A stretch of DNA of 64,000 nucleotides from Butyrivibrio sp. AE3009 (lineage in GTDB: Bacteria; Bacillota; Clostridia; Lachnospirales; Lachnospiraceae). The notes under the pieces are model-generated. The model was not told where the DNA came from. It searched no databases and saw only the letters and a list, made by a program, of their open reading frames with translations. Made by a program: the position numbers and the translations under genes. This document shows positions 36,123 through 45,114 of the stretch, one piece after another; the stretch's first letter is position 1, and each line of letters begins with the position of its first letter. The stretch is taken from the NCBI RefSeq assembly GCF_000420845.1, contig NZ_ATVS01000002.1:62001-126000 (forward strand), written 5' to 3'.

Positions 36123-36629
36123 TTATAAGATTTCGTTATCTATGGAATTGTTATCAAGAAAGCTTGGGATATAATTGTCCCAGGCTTTTTCTATGCTCTT
36201 GTCCAGGGTGAAGATGCTTATGGCGCAGCCCGTGGTAAGAATCACATCTGAGTTAATAAAGCGAATATTTAGGCCAAGCCTTACCTGACTGTCATCTATT
36301 CCCGCATCGGCTTCTTTAATAAGTCTTGATTTAGCTTCCTCATTTAAGTAAAAAACAAATTTAAAGGAGAGGGGAGTGCGCTTTCCCTTTATAAGCTCAT
36401 AGCAGATCGGTTTCAGATCCTTCCAGGTGGAATATTCTCCGGGCATGGCATCTGCGCTGTCTGCGCCTGCGGGTACATCCTTGTAAAAATCCTTGTGAAT
36501 CCTGCCGTCGATATGGAAGGTGTTAAAGGTTGTGACCTCTGCTTCTTCCACTTGGAATAAGTCAAAGAGCTCGGAAGCAAGGAGTTTGGACATAAATGCT
36601 TTTTTATTCTTTATTCTGATTGATATCAT
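36123..36629 (-). CDS. Hypothetical protein, possibly DUF5721 type
   Basis: This 168-residue soluble protein begins MISIRIKNKKAFMSKLLASE and contains FNTFHIDGRIHKDFY and a beta-rich C-terminal half (PLSFKFVFYLNEEAK, LGLNIRFINSDVILTTG). The pattern recalls a Lachnospiraceae-restricted family (DUF5721), from memory only. It converges on the HPt gene with a 2-bp gap. Function is unknown. Confidence 0.6.
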   Translation of the reverse strand: MISIRIKNKKAFMSKLLASELFDLFQVEEAEVTTFNTFHIDGRIHKDFYKDVPAGADSADAMPGEYSTWKDLKPICYELIKGKRTPLSFKFVFYLNEEAKSRLIKEADAGIDDSQVRLGLNIRFINSDVILTTGCAISIFTLDKSIEKAWDNYIPSFLDNNSIDNEIL

Positions 36630-36772
36630 GACTAAAACTTTCCTTGTATTAAAATCTCTTAGAAGTATAGCACATAAACGGGGATTTGGCTCATGAATTG
36701 TGTATTGAAGAAATAACGTTCATATTTATTCGGTAAAAAATACACAAAAATTTTCAAATTTTCCGACAATTT

Positions 36773-36788
36773 TTGACTAATTAGTTAA
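36773..36788. promoter_or_regulatory. Palindrome upstream of the LacI-type regulator gene
   Basis: TTGACTAATTAGTTAA is a 16-bp palindrome with one mismatch, about 60 bp before the regulator gene and near a TATAAT box (36812-36817). It is a plausible self-control operator. The rest of the gap (36630-36847) is AT-rich and gene-free. Confidence 0.4.
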
Positions 36789-36847
36789 TATTATCCAGGC
36801 TAAAATTAGTTTATAATTATATTTGTTAAGTTTAATAGGGGGAGATT

Positions 36848-37870
36848 ATGGCAAAGACAGTCAGATTGAAGGATATTGCCGATAAAATCGGTGTTAGCAC
36901 GGTAACTGTATCCAAAGCTCTTTCCGGACAGAAGGGAATGAGCGAGGAACTCAGGGAGAAAATTCATGCTCTTGCAAACGATATGGGCTACATTCCGTCT
37001 GTATCAAGGAAGGCAGACTTCTCCAACAAGAGTTATACGATAGGCGTACTTATCTCGGAGAACTTCATGAGTGAGTACAGCTCTTTTTACACAAGAATGC
37101 ATCAGCAGGTATCCCAGATTGCCATGGACAGGGGATGCTTTACAATGCTGGAGGTGGTCTCTGTTGAAAATGAGAAAAACAGGGTCACTCCAAGACTCAT
37201 TGAGGACAGGAAGGTTGATGGCATTGTGGTAGTTGGAAGACTGGAGGAAGGTTTCCTTGAGATGATCAAGGTAAGAACCGGAATTCCAATGGTTTTCCTT
37301 GATTTTTGCAATCACACCGGTGATGAGGACGCAGTGGTTTCAGACAGTTTCAATGGCGCCTATTGCCTAACCAATTATCTGTTTAATATGGGACATTCCA
37401 AGATTGCTTTTGTAGGTACTTTGCTGGCATCAGGGGCAATTACCGACAGATATCTTGGTTATAGCAAGTCACTTCTTGAGCATGGCCATCCCATAAGAAA
37501 AGACTGGATCATTCCGGACAGAGAAGTTGATAACGGAATCATGGATTATAACCGTTTCTTTAAACTACCGGAGGAAATGCCTACAGCTTTTGTCTGCAAC
37601 TGCGATATGGCAGCCAGCATGCTGATAAGGAAGCTGAATGAGAGAGGTTACAAGGTTCCGGATGATATATCCGTTGTGGGCTTTGATAATTATCTTTTCC
37701 CGGGACTGTGTGATATCAAGCTCACTACCTTTGGTGTTGATACCTATGAGATGGGTAGAAATGCTGTTCTTAACCTTATCAGGAAGATAAGCGGTGAGAG
37801 ATACAGACAGGGAATTATGATCCTCGAGGGCCACATGGTGGAAGGCGAGAGTGTCAAGAAGATTGGATGA
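36848..37870 (+). CDS. LacI-family transcriptional regulator
   Basis: This 340-residue protein has an N-terminal helix-turn-helix (VRLKDIADKIGVSTVTVSKALSGQKGMSEELREKI), then the periplasmic-binding-like effector domain (about 65-340) with IGVLIS, DGIVVVGR and the dimer core DISVVGFDNY. It probably senses a sugar, but no sugar transport genes adjoin it, so its targets are remote. It is monocistronic. Confidence 0.9.
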   Translation: MAKTVRLKDIADKIGVSTVTVSKALSGQKGMSEELREKIHALANDMGYIPSVSRKADFSNKSYTIGVLISENFMSEYSSFYTRMHQQVSQIAMDRGCFTMLEVVSVENEKNRVTPRLIEDRKVDGIVVVGRLEEGFLEMIKVRTGIPMVFLDFCNHTGDEDAVVSDSFNGAYCLTNYLFNMGHSKIAFVGTLLASGAITDRYLGYSKSLLEHGHPIRKDWIIPDREVDNGIMDYNRFFKLPEEMPTAFVCNCDMAASMLIRKLNERGYKVPDDISVVGFDNYLFPGLCDIKLTTFGVDTYEMGRNAVLNLIRKISGERYRQGIMILEGHMVEGESVKKIG

Positions 37871-37901
37871 TATAAATATCGTTTAAAATATTGCAATACA
37901 A

Positions 37902-37939
37902 AAGGAGCAAATGTAGAAATACATCTGCTCCTTGTTTTT
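37902..37939. terminator. Terminator between convergent LacI-type and degV genes
   Basis: AAGGAGCA/TGCTCCTT outer arms and ATGTA/TACAT inner arms pair around GAAA and lead into GTTTTT. The inverted form can serve the minus-strand degV gene too. Confidence 0.85.
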
Positions 37940-37953
37940 GGCGTTCTGATATG

Positions 37954-38790
37954 TCAGCAGGTAACAACGATTCCGCCGTCTCCGGCATAGGTTGTGGAAA
38001 CTCCTGCTGCATCTACGATTATAGCCTTCTTGAAGGGTACTTTTTTCATGATGATATCCTTGACTACCGCAGCTCTTTCGTAGCAGTTGACGTGTGTGAT
38101 CATAAGTGTCTTCTCCACGGGATCAATTATCTCCTGGGCTACGATCTCGGTCATCTTAATAAGAGCTTTTCTGATGCCTATGCCCTGGCTTCTCTGAGCA
38201 ACTTCGCCCTTAACGGCGCAGCATACGGGCTTGATGTTGAGGGTGGTGGCAACGATGGCCTTCATTCCTGTAAGACGTCCGTTCTTTCTGAGGGTCTCAA
38301 GAGAGTCCAGAACGAAATAGGTATTCATGCCGTCTCTGTAGGCTTCCAGTTTCTCTACAACCTCATCAAAGGGCATCCCTGTATCGGCCAGTTCCATGGC
38401 CTTAAGGGCAATCTGAGCCTCGCCGCAGCAGGCGCTCAGAGAGTCGACTATATGAATATTCTTGGGACCGTGCTCCTCATGATACAGGCTCTTGCCAAGA
38501 AGAGCACTGTTATAGCTGCCGCTTAGCTTGGAGGAAAGAGTGACAACATATACGTCATCAGCGTCTGTTTCATATGCACGCATAAACAGCTCTGGCGATG
38601 GGCATGCTGATCTGGCGCAGTCATCTGAAGCGGCAACCTTGGCCAGGAAATCCTTCTGATCAAAGGTCTCGTCATCAATGATCTCATAGGGACCAACCTG
38701 AAGTATCAGGGGCACGATCTGAAAACGCGGATCTTTTCTGTATTCCTCGGGAAGATCGCAACAACTGTCAACAACTATTTTATAACTCAT
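37954..38790 (-). CDS. DegV-family fatty-acid-binding protein
   Basis: This is a 278-residue protein with the DegV pattern VVDSCCDLP, SACPSPELFM, the LSSKLSGSYNSA block and a C-terminal THVNCYERA region. The ATG at 38790 follows GGAGG; the longer frame lacks a site. It is expected to bind a fatty acid and hand it to a fatty-acid kinase. It follows a LytTR response-regulator gene by 16 bp on the same strand. It is a distant paralogue of the DegV protein at 10.8 kb. Confidence 0.87.
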   Translation of the reverse strand: MSYKIVVDSCCDLPEEYRKDPRFQIVPLILQVGPYEIIDDETFDQKDFLAKVAASDDCARSACPSPELFMRAYETDADDVYVVTLSSKLSGSYNSALLGKSLYHEEHGPKNIHIVDSLSACCGEAQIALKAMELADTGMPFDEVVEKLEAYRDGMNTYFVLDSLETLRKNGRLTGMKAIVATTLNIKPVCCAVKGEVAQRSQGIGIRKALIKMTEIVAQEIIDPVEKTLMITHVNCYERAAVVKDIIMKKVPFKKAIIVDAAGVSTTYAGDGGIVVTC

Positions 38791-38806
38791 AAAACCTCCG
38801 AAACTT

Positions 38807-39532
38807 TTATTGCTTGGAAATAATCTCTCTGGCTTCATTGATAGAATTTCTGTATACAAGAGAAATGCCTAAGGTTACACCGTTGTCCATAGTAACGCTG
38901 AACATGGACTTTTTGCTAATGTGATTGATATTGATAAGCCCCTTATCGGATACGGGACATATCTGCGGGAAAATTATGCATTGTTCGTAGAAATTGTATA
39001 TGTCGCTAAGGATATGCACCTGATTACCATCCTGCAGAAAAACAATGAGCTCCGACCCCTGTTTTTTGACACAGACGATATCATCGCCTTTGGCGTAGAA
39101 GGTACCATCCTTGCCACGTAGTTCCAGGGTCTTAATGGGATCACCCTGGGCTTTTTTGATCTCATCCACCATGGCAGTGATCTCAGCAACCTTGATGGGC
39201 TTGTTCATGAAATATATATTGTCTGCTCTGAAATCTGATTCCTCATATTCTCTTTTGTAGTCAATGGAAGAGGATAGAAGGACGATTGGCTTAGTAACTC
39301 CGGCTTTAACAAGGAGCTTGGCCACTTCAAGACCCGTGGGCTCTTCAGATATCATATCCACAAAAAGACCGTCATACATCTGAGGGTAGTGGAGAAAAGC
39401 CGGAACGTTGCCGTAGGAGTCGATGTAGATTCGCTCGCCGGTTTCCTTGAATATTCTGTCAGACTGTCGCCCCAAAAGTCTCTCGGTCTGTTTTCTGTCT
39501 GCTATATTGTCATCACATATCGCAATATGCAT
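38807..39532 (-). CDS. Response regulator with LytTR DNA-binding domain
   Basis: This 241-residue protein has a receiver domain (about 1-125) with the acidic pair in ICDDN, phospho-acceptor Asp59 (LFVDMIS) and the conserved Lys in FMNKPI. A LytTR domain (about 140-241) follows, ending in NINHISKKSMFSVTMDNGVTLGIS. LytTR regulators usually control virulence, bacteriocin or cell-surface genes together with a membrane histidine kinase. No kinase is nearby. It lies in a tight minus-strand row argG-DUF1294-this gene-degV. Confidence 0.87.
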   Translation of the reverse strand: MHIAICDDNIADRKQTERLLGRQSDRIFKETGERIYIDSYGNVPAFLHYPQMYDGLFVDMISEEPTGLEVAKLLVKAGVTKPIVLLSSSIDYKREYEESDFRADNIYFMNKPIKVAEITAMVDEIKKAQGDPIKTLELRGKDGTFYAKGDDIVCVKKQGSELIVFLQDGNQVHILSDIYNFYEQCIIFPQICPVSDKGLININHISKKSMFSVTMDNGVTLGISLVYRNSINEAREIISKQ

Positions 39533-39545
39533 AGTTCCCCATCCT

Positions 39546-39839
39546 TTAAATAAAACTGAGTTCTATCGGAAGCCAGATAAACAGGCCGACAAGTATGGCC
39601 TGCAACACAATAATTATAGGCATACCGAACTTAAAATACCAGTGTTTTGTTTTGTGTCTGAAAACGTGCATCCCTGCTGTCGATCCGATACTTCCTCCCA
39701 GAATCGCGATAGTAAAAAGAGTCGCCTCAGGGATGCGGAAGGCATTTGTGCGAGCCTTCCGCTTATCAATTCCCATCAAGGCGAACCCTAAAATGTTTAT
39801 TATTACAAAATATCCGATTGTAATGATAAGTGAATTCAT
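39546..39839 (-). CDS. DUF1294 small membrane protein
   Basis: This 97-residue protein has three hydrophobic segments and the family pattern NILGFALMGIDKRKARTNAFRIPE, LLGGS-like AILGGSIGSTAGMHVFRHKTKHWYF. Its role is unknown. It starts 4 bp after the argG stop and precedes the LytTR gene by 13 bp. Confidence 0.85.
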   Translation of the reverse strand: MNSLIITIGYFVIINILGFALMGIDKRKARTNAFRIPEATLFTIAILGGSIGSTAGMHVFRHKTKHWYFKFGMPIIIVLQAILVGLFIWLPIELSFI

Positions 39840-39843
39840 GAAA

Positions 39844-41067
39844 TTACTTGTTGTTTTCCACTTCCTGCATCTTCATGGCACGAACCTTTGAGGAGAGGCC
39901 AAAGAGATTGATGAAGCCTTCGGCATCGTGGTGATCGTAGAGATCGCCGGTCTTGAAGGACGCAATGCTCTCGTTGTAGAGAGAGTAAGGAGACTTGGTG
40001 CCAGCCTTGATGATGTTGCCCTTGTACAGCTTAAAGGTAACTTCTCCTGTTACATACTTCTGGGTTGACTCGATAAATGCCTGCTCTGCTTCGCGAAGAG
40101 GAGTGAACCATTTCCCTTCATATACTATATCGGCAAACTTGTTGCCCATATCTTTTTTCATTGTATAGGTATCACGGTCCAAAATCAACTCTTCAAGCTG
40201 CTGATGTGCTTCGTAGAGGATTGTTCCGCCGGGGGTCTCATATACTCCGCGGCTCTTCATGCCTACTACACGGTTCTCAACAATGTCAACGATTCCGATA
40301 CCGTTCTCGCCGCCCAGCTTGTTGAGGGTGCGGATGATGTCGGAAACCTTCATTTCCTTGCCGTTAACGGATTTGGGAACTCCGGCTTCGAAGGTCATTG
40401 TTACAGTGGTAGGTGTATCGGGAGCATCCTCAGGAGTTTTGCCCAGAACAAGAAGGTGCTTGTAGTTAGGCTCCAGAGAAGGATCCTCAAGCTCAAGTCC
40501 CTCATGGGAGATATGCCACAGGTTCCTGTCACGGCTGTAGCTGGAATCTGCAGAGAAAGGAAGATTGATGCCGTGAGCCTTGCAGTATTCAATCTCGGAT
40601 TCACGGGAATCCATTGTCCACTTGTCATTTCTCCATGCTGCAATGATCTTGATGTCGGGAGCAAGAGCCTTGATACCAAGCTCGAAACGGATTTGGTCGT
40701 TACCCTTACCTGTAGCGCCGTGGCAGATGGCTACTGCGCCTTCTTTTCTTGCAATCTCAACAAGTTTCTTGGCAATAAGAGGACGTGCCATGGAAGTTCC
40801 AAGGAGATACTTGTTCTCATAAACAGCGTGAGCCATTACGCAGGGAACGATGTACTCGTCGCAGAACTCATCAACTACATCAAGAATATAGAGTTTGCTG
40901 GCTCCGCAGCTCTTAGCTCTCTCATCGAGACCGTCCAGCTCTTCTTCCTGTCCGCAATCAATGCAGACACAAACAACTTCATAATCAAAGTTTTCCTTAA
41001 GCCATGGGATGATAGCAGTAGTATCAAGTCCGCCGGAGTATGCAAGTATAACCTTTTCTTTTGCCAT
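39844..41067 (-). CDS. argG: Argininosuccinate synthase
   Basis: This 407-residue enzyme joins citrulline and aspartate using ATP. The nucleotide loop is AYSGGLDTT, followed by GATGKGNDQIRFE and DNKWTMDSRE-type substrate motifs (WRNDKWTMDSRE). The ATG follows GAGGAAAT. It diverges from argC across a region packed with ArgR-type sites. Its promoter (TTGCAT, TATATT) overlaps one of them, so arginine repression is likely. Confidence 0.96.
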   Translation of the reverse strand: MAKEKVILAYSGGLDTTAIIPWLKENFDYEVVCVCIDCGQEEELDGLDERAKSCGASKLYILDVVDEFCDEYIVPCVMAHAVYENKYLLGTSMARPLIAKKLVEIARKEGAVAICHGATGKGNDQIRFELGIKALAPDIKIIAAWRNDKWTMDSRESEIEYCKAHGINLPFSADSSYSRDRNLWHISHEGLELEDPSLEPNYKHLLVLGKTPEDAPDTPTTVTMTFEAGVPKSVNGKEMKVSDIIRTLNKLGGENGIGIVDIVENRVVGMKSRGVYETPGGTILYEAHQQLEELILDRDTYTMKKDMGNKFADIVYEGKWFTPLREAEQAFIESTQKYVTGEVTFKLYKGNIIKAGTKSPYSLYNESIASFKTGDLYDHHDAEGFINLFGLSSKVRAMKMQEVENNK

Positions 41068-41149
41068 AACAGATTTCCTCTTCTTTCTTTATATTTGTAT
41101 TTCGATTATCATTATTATATTGGACCATAGATTTGTGTCCCTGCCATTC

Positions 41150-41178
41150 AATATAAACCACTTATGCATAAAATGCAA
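41150..41178 (-). promoter_or_regulatory. argG promoter overlapping an ArgR-type palindrome
   Basis: Read on the minus strand, TTGCAT (41173-41178) and TATATT (41150-41155) are 17 bp apart. The palindrome TGCAT-AAA-ATGCA (41165-41177) covers the -35 box and spacer, so a bound repressor would block polymerase. Confidence 0.65.
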
Positions 41179-41390
41179 CCCCAAAATGCATAAATATTTA
41201 AAAGATAATCAAAATATGCATAAATATTTAAATAGCCTATTGCATATTTTTTTTAATGGAAGTATACTGAATCATGCCTATTTGAATTTTTGCTATCTGA
41301 TCATGGAATAGTGAGATGAATAAAAAATATGCATAATAAAATGCATAAAACAATGCATAAATTGTGAAAAATGATGTATAAACAATGCAT
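41164..41390. promoter_or_regulatory. Array of ArgR/AhrC-type operators (ARG boxes)
   Basis: TGCATAAATATTTA occurs twice, at 41187-41200 and 41217-41230, exactly 30 bp apart, and fits the ARG-box consensus TGMATWWWWATKCA with one mismatch. Further TGCAT half-sites begin at 41165, 41241, 41330, 41342, 41354 and 41386, with TGTAT at 41375. Spacings near 11-12 and 21 bp place many on one face of the helix. Location between divergent arg genes supports control by an ArgR/AhrC protein, whose gene is not in this window. Confidence 0.75.
41240..41268 (+). promoter_or_regulatory. argC operon promoter
   Basis: TTGCAT (41240-41245) and TATACT (41263-41268) are 17 bp apart, giving a leader of about 130 nt. 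The -35 box overlaps a TGCAT half-site, and five more half-sites lie downstream in the leader. Confidence 0.6.
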
Positions 41391-41407
41391 AAAACGAGGT
41401 GAAGGCT

Positions 41408-42460
41408 ATGATAAAGGTTGGAATAATCGGCGCCACAGGCTACGCCGGAGCGGAGATCGCAAGGCTTATTTACGGACATCCACAGGCAGAGGTTGTCTGG
41501 TACGGATCCAAGAGCTATATAGATGAGAAGTTTGCTTCTTTATATGGTAATCTGTTCAAACTGGTGTATGCCAAGTGTCTGGACGACAACATGGAGGAGC
41601 TGGCTGATGCGGTGGATGTGATATTTACAGCAACTCCCCAGGGGCTGTGTGCATCCCTTGTGAATGAAGATGTACTTAAAAAGGTTAAGATAATCGACCT
41701 TTCCGCTGACTTCAGACTTAAGGATGTTTCCGTTTACGAGAAGTGGTACAAGATAGAGCACAAAGCACCTTCATTTATAGAAGAAGCAGTTTACGGACTC
41801 TGCGAGATCAACAGGGACAAGATTAAGTCCGCAAGGCTCATTGCCAATCCCGGATGCTATACAACCTGTTCAATCCTTACAGCTTATCCTCTTATTAAAG
41901 AAGGACTTATTGATCCGGATACTCTTATTGTGGATGCTCTTAGCGGTGTATCCGGTGCGGGGAGAGGTGCCAAGGTGGCCAATCTGTACTGCGAAGTTAA
42001 TGAGAGCTGCAAGCCTTACGGAGTTGCCAATCACAGACATACACCGGAGATTGAGGAGCAGCTTGGATACGCAGCAGGCAAGGAGATGCTTATTAACTTT
42101 ACACCTCACCTGGTTCCCATGAACAGAGGAATCCTGGCAACAGAATATGCAACTCTTATTAAAAAGGATGGCAAACTTCCTACAGCCTCCGATATAAGAG
42201 CAGCCTACGAGAAATATTTCGGCAAAGAGAAGTTTATAAGGCTTCTTGAGGATAATGTATATCCCGAGACCAGATGGGTTGAAGGCAGTAATTTCGTTGA
42301 TATCGGCTATAAGATCGATGAGCGCACCGGAAGGATCATTATGATGGGTGCCATCGATAATCTTGTTAAGGGAGCCGCAGGACAGGCCGTTCAGAACATG
42401 AATATCCTGTTCGGGCTTGACGAAGCCATGGGACTTGAGATTGTTCCCTGTTTCCCATGA
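41408..42460 (+). CDS. argC: N-acetyl-gamma-glutamyl-phosphate reductase
   Basis: This 350-residue enzyme reduces N-acetylglutamyl phosphate with NADPH. It has the nucleotide motif GATGYAGAE and active-site Cys150 in NPGCYTT, followed by the substrate-binding HRHTPEIEEQL-like block (NHRHTPEIEEQ). The ATG at 41408 is spaced correctly from GAGGTG; the GTG at 41399 overlaps that site. It is the first gene of argC-GNAT-argJ-argB-argD. Confidence 0.95.
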   Translation: MIKVGIIGATGYAGAEIARLIYGHPQAEVVWYGSKSYIDEKFASLYGNLFKLVYAKCLDDNMEELADAVDVIFTATPQGLCASLVNEDVLKKVKIIDLSADFRLKDVSVYEKWYKIEHKAPSFIEEAVYGLCEINRDKIKSARLIANPGCYTTCSILTAYPLIKEGLIDPDTLIVDALSGVSGAGRGAKVANLYCEVNESCKPYGVANHRHTPEIEEQLGYAAGKEMLINFTPHLVPMNRGILATEYATLIKKDGKLPTASDIRAAYEKYFGKEKFIRLLEDNVYPETRWVEGSNFVDIGYKIDERTGRIIMMGAIDNLVKGAAGQAVQNMNILFGLDEAMGLEIVPCFP

Positions 42461-42486
42461 CGGACATAGGCTGTGAGGTGAGTTTG

Positions 42487-42930
42487 ATGGTTCGTACAAT
42501 GACTATAGAAGATTATGATGAGGTCTATGCTCTGTGGATGTCCATCCATGGTTTTGGAATCAGGACAATGGATGATTCCAGGGAGGGGATTGAGAGATTT
42601 TTAAAAAGAAATCCCACCACCTGCGCAGTTGCAGTGAAGGATGGGAAAATAGTGGGTGCAATCCTATGCGGACATGACGGCCGAAGAGCCTGTCTCTATC
42701 ATGTATGTGTAAGTGAGCAGTACAGAATGCACGGTATAGGCAAAAAAATGGTGAATTTCTGCTGTGAAAAACTTAAGGAAGAGCAGATAAACAAGGTGTG
42801 CCTCAACGCTTTTGTCACCAATGAAGTGGGAAATCGCTTCTGGCAGAAGATGGGATGGACCCTTCGCTCCGATATGAATTATTACGATTTTGTTCTAGAG
42901 GATAAGAATCTTACGGTTTTCAACAAATAA
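42487..42930 (+). CDS. GNAT-family acetyltransferase inside the arginine operon
   Basis: This 147-residue single-domain GNAT protein starts VRTMTIEDYDEVYALW and has the acetyl-CoA motif A VSEQYRMHGIGKKMV (V-x-x-x-x-R-x-x-G-I/G-x-G/A pattern) and NEVGNRFWQKMGW. The ATG at 42487 follows GAGGTG by 6 bp; an ATG at 42457 overlaps argC but lacks a site. Its place between argC and argJ suggests a link to arginine synthesis, possibly acetylating glutamate, but acceptor specificity cannot be seen. Confidence 0.82.
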   Translation: MVRTMTIEDYDEVYALWMSIHGFGIRTMDDSREGIERFLKRNPTTCAVAVKDGKIVGAILCGHDGRRACLYHVCVSEQYRMHGIGKKMVNFCCEKLKEEQINKVCLNAFVTNEVGNRFWQKMGWTLRSDMNYYDFVLEDKNLTVFNK

Positions 42931-42950
42931 AACAATACGAGGTGAATAGC

Positions 42951-44174
42951 ATGAAGGTCATAGAAGGTGGTGTTACCGCTGCATCAGGATTTAAGGCAGC
43001 AAGCTGTGAGGCTAATATCAAATACAAAGACAGAACTGACATGGCATTTGTATATTCGGAGAAACCCTGCGTGTGCGCTGGAACCTTTACCACTAATGTT
43101 GTGAAGGCTGCCTGTGTTCAGTGGGATCAGAGAATTGTTAAGTCGGGGGATCCCATGCAGGCTGTAGTTATCAATTCGGGAATTGCCAATGCCTGCACCG
43201 GCAAGGAGGGTTTTGATGCCTGTGAAGCTACCGCCAGGGCCGTGGAGAAGTGTCTTGGTGTTCCCTATAATACAGTTGCTGTAGCTTCCACCGGGGTTAT
43301 TGGAATGCAGCTCCCCGTCGACAAGCTCTGCAGCGGAGTCGAGAAGATGGCAGGGACTCTTGATGGCAGCATTGGAGCCGGAACAGCAGCTTCCAAGGCT
43401 ATCATGACAACAGATACAGTTAATAAAGAAGTTGCGGTATCTTTTGAGTTATCCGGAACGGAAGTACATCTTGGTGGTATGAGCAAGGGCTCAGGAATGA
43501 TACATCCCAACATGTGCACAATGCTTGCCTTTCTGACAACGGATGCAGCCATTGAGAAGAGCCTTTTGCAGAAGGCTGTAAGCGAAGTTGTGGCTGAGAC
43601 TTTCAATATGATCACAGTAGACGGTGATACATCCACCAACGATACACTGCTTTGCATGGCAAACGGCGAAGCAGGCAACGCGGTTATTGATGCTGAGAAT
43701 GCAGACTATGAGACCTTCAAGGAAGCTCTTTTATATGTTTGTAAGTTCCTTGCCAAAAAGATGGCAGCAGACGGAGAGGGCGCAAGCAAGCTCTTTGAGG
43801 CCAAGGTTGTTAATGCCAAGTCTCTTGAGGATGCGAGAACTCTTTCAAGGGCTATCGTAGGCTCCAATCTGTCCAAGGCAGCGATATTTGGCTGTGATGC
43901 CAATTTCGGACGTTTCCTGTGTGCCATGGGCTATTCCGGTGCTGACTTTGAGCAGAATGATGTGGAGCTTTTCTTTGAGAGTGCAAACGGAAGACTCAAG
44001 GTTTTTGACAAGGGAACCCCGATTGTTTTCGACGAGGATGAGGCTCTTAAGATAATGAAGGCCGATGCGGTTACTGTTTTCGTTGATATGCATGAAGGAA
44101 GCGCCGAGGCTACAGCCTGGGGATGTGACCTTACTTATGACTACGTTAAGATCAATGCAGACTATCGCAGCTGA
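42951..44174 (+). CDS. argJ: Glutamate N-acetyltransferase / amino-acid acetyltransferase
   Basis: This 407-residue enzyme recycles the acetyl group from acetylornithine to glutamate and may also use acetyl-CoA. It is made as a precursor that cuts itself before a Thr nucleophile; here the site is [14 protein letters not shown] with Thr190. The usual MATML reads MCTML, a mild change next to the cut. Other motifs are TTDTVNKE and GDTSTNDT. The ATG at 42951 is chosen over the GTG at 42942, which lies in the ribosome site. Confidence 0.94.
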   Translation: MKVIEGGVTAASGFKAASCEANIKYKDRTDMAFVYSEKPCVCAGTFTTNVVKAACVQWDQRIVKSGDPMQAVVINSGIANACTGKEGFDACEATARAVEKCLGVPYNTVAVASTGVIGMQLPVDKLCSGVEKMAGTLDGSIGAGTAASKAIMTTDTVNKEVAVSFELSGTEVHLGGMSKGSGMIHPNMCTMLAFLTTDAAIEKSLLQKAVSEVVAETFNMITVDGDTSTNDTLLCMANGEAGNAVIDAENADYETFKEALLYVCKFLAKKMAADGEGASKLFEAKVVNAKSLEDARTLSRAIVGSNLSKAAIFGCDANFGRFLCAMGYSGADFEQNDVELFFESANGRLKVFDKGTPIVFDEDEALKIMKADAVTVFVDMHEGSAEATAWGCDLTYDYVKINADYRS

Positions 44175-44200
44175 TAACAGCTGATGCATGGGAGGATAAT

Positions 44201-45112
44201 ATGGACAAGGATATGCAGGAAGTATTAAAAAAAGCTGAGGTTTTGGTTGAGGCTCTGCCTTATATCCAAAAGTTCAACAGAAAAATCATTGTTGTAAAAT
44301 ACGGCGGCAGCGCCATGAGTAACGCAGAACTTCAAAAGAGTGTTATCACGGATGTGACTCTTCTTAAGCTTGTAGGCTTCAAACCCATCATTGTCCACGG
44401 AGGTGGCAAGGCGATAAGCTCCTGGGTCTCCAAAGTAGGTAAGGAAGCACAGTTTGTCAACGGACTCAGGGTTACGGATTCCGAGACCATGGAGATCGCA
44501 GAGATGGTACTTGGCCGCGTCAACAAGCAGCTTGTCAGCATGGTTCAGGAGCTGGGAGTCAAGGCTATTGGTATCAGCGGCAAGGATTCCGGACTTTTAC
44601 ATGTGACCAAGAAATATTCCGATGGCAAAGATATCGGCTTTGTTGGAGAGATAGACAAGGTTGATCCCAAGGTTTTGTATGACCTTATGGATAACGATTA
44701 TCTTCCTATTGTTGCACCGATAGGTTTTGATGATAATTTTGACACTTACAATATCAATGCAGATGATGCGGCCTGTGCAATTGCCAAGGCGGTAGGTGCA
44801 GACAAGCTGGCATTTCTTACCGATATCGAGGGCGTATACAAGGATATCAATGATCCGTCAACATTTATTTCAAGGATGACCTGCTCCGAAGCGGATGCTC
44901 TTATTGCAGGCGGCAACATCGGAGGCGGCATGCTTCCAAAGCTTAATAACTGCACCAGCGCCATCAGAGAGGGTGTTAACAAGGTGCATATCCTTGACGG
45001 AAGGATTCCCCATTGTCTTCTTCTTGAGATATTTACCAACAAGGGTGTCGGAACCATGTTTATGGGAGATGCCGATGATCTGGCAGGTGACGCCGCCAAG
45101 AAAGAGGCCTGA
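44201..45112 (+). CDS. argB: Acetylglutamate kinase
   Basis: This 303-residue amino-acid kinase phosphorylates N-acetylglutamate. Motifs are VVKYGGSAM, the substrate loop [11 protein letters not shown], and [12 protein letters not shown] and FLTDIEGVY near the ATP site. The length and N-terminal extra helix are those of arginine-sensitive hexameric forms, so feedback inhibition is plausible. GGGAGG precedes the ATG. argD begins 2 bp after its stop. Confidence 0.95.
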   Translation: MDKDMQEVLKKAEVLVEALPYIQKFNRKIIVVKYGGSAMSNAELQKSVITDVTLLKLVGFKPIIVHGGGKAISSWVSKVGKEAQFVNGLRVTDSETMEIAEMVLGRVNKQLVSMVQELGVKAIGISGKDSGLLHVTKKYSDGKDIGFVGEIDKVDPKVLYDLMDNDYLPIVAPIGFDDNFDTYNINADDAACAIAKAVGADKLAFLTDIEGVYKDINDPSTFISRMTCSEADALIAGGNIGGGMLPKLNNCTSAIREGVNKVHILDGRIPHCLLLEIFTNKGVGTMFMGDADDLAGDAAKKEA

Positions 45113-45114
45113 AT

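Noticed and set aside
40204..41130. Plus-strand frame of 308 residues
   Set aside because: It lies wholly antisense to argG, whose identity is certain, and has the composition of a shadow frame.
41164..41390. TGCATAAA repeats as a CRISPR array
   Set aside because: Repeats are only 5-14 bp, irregular and without spacers of constant length; they fit ArgR operators in an arg promoter region.
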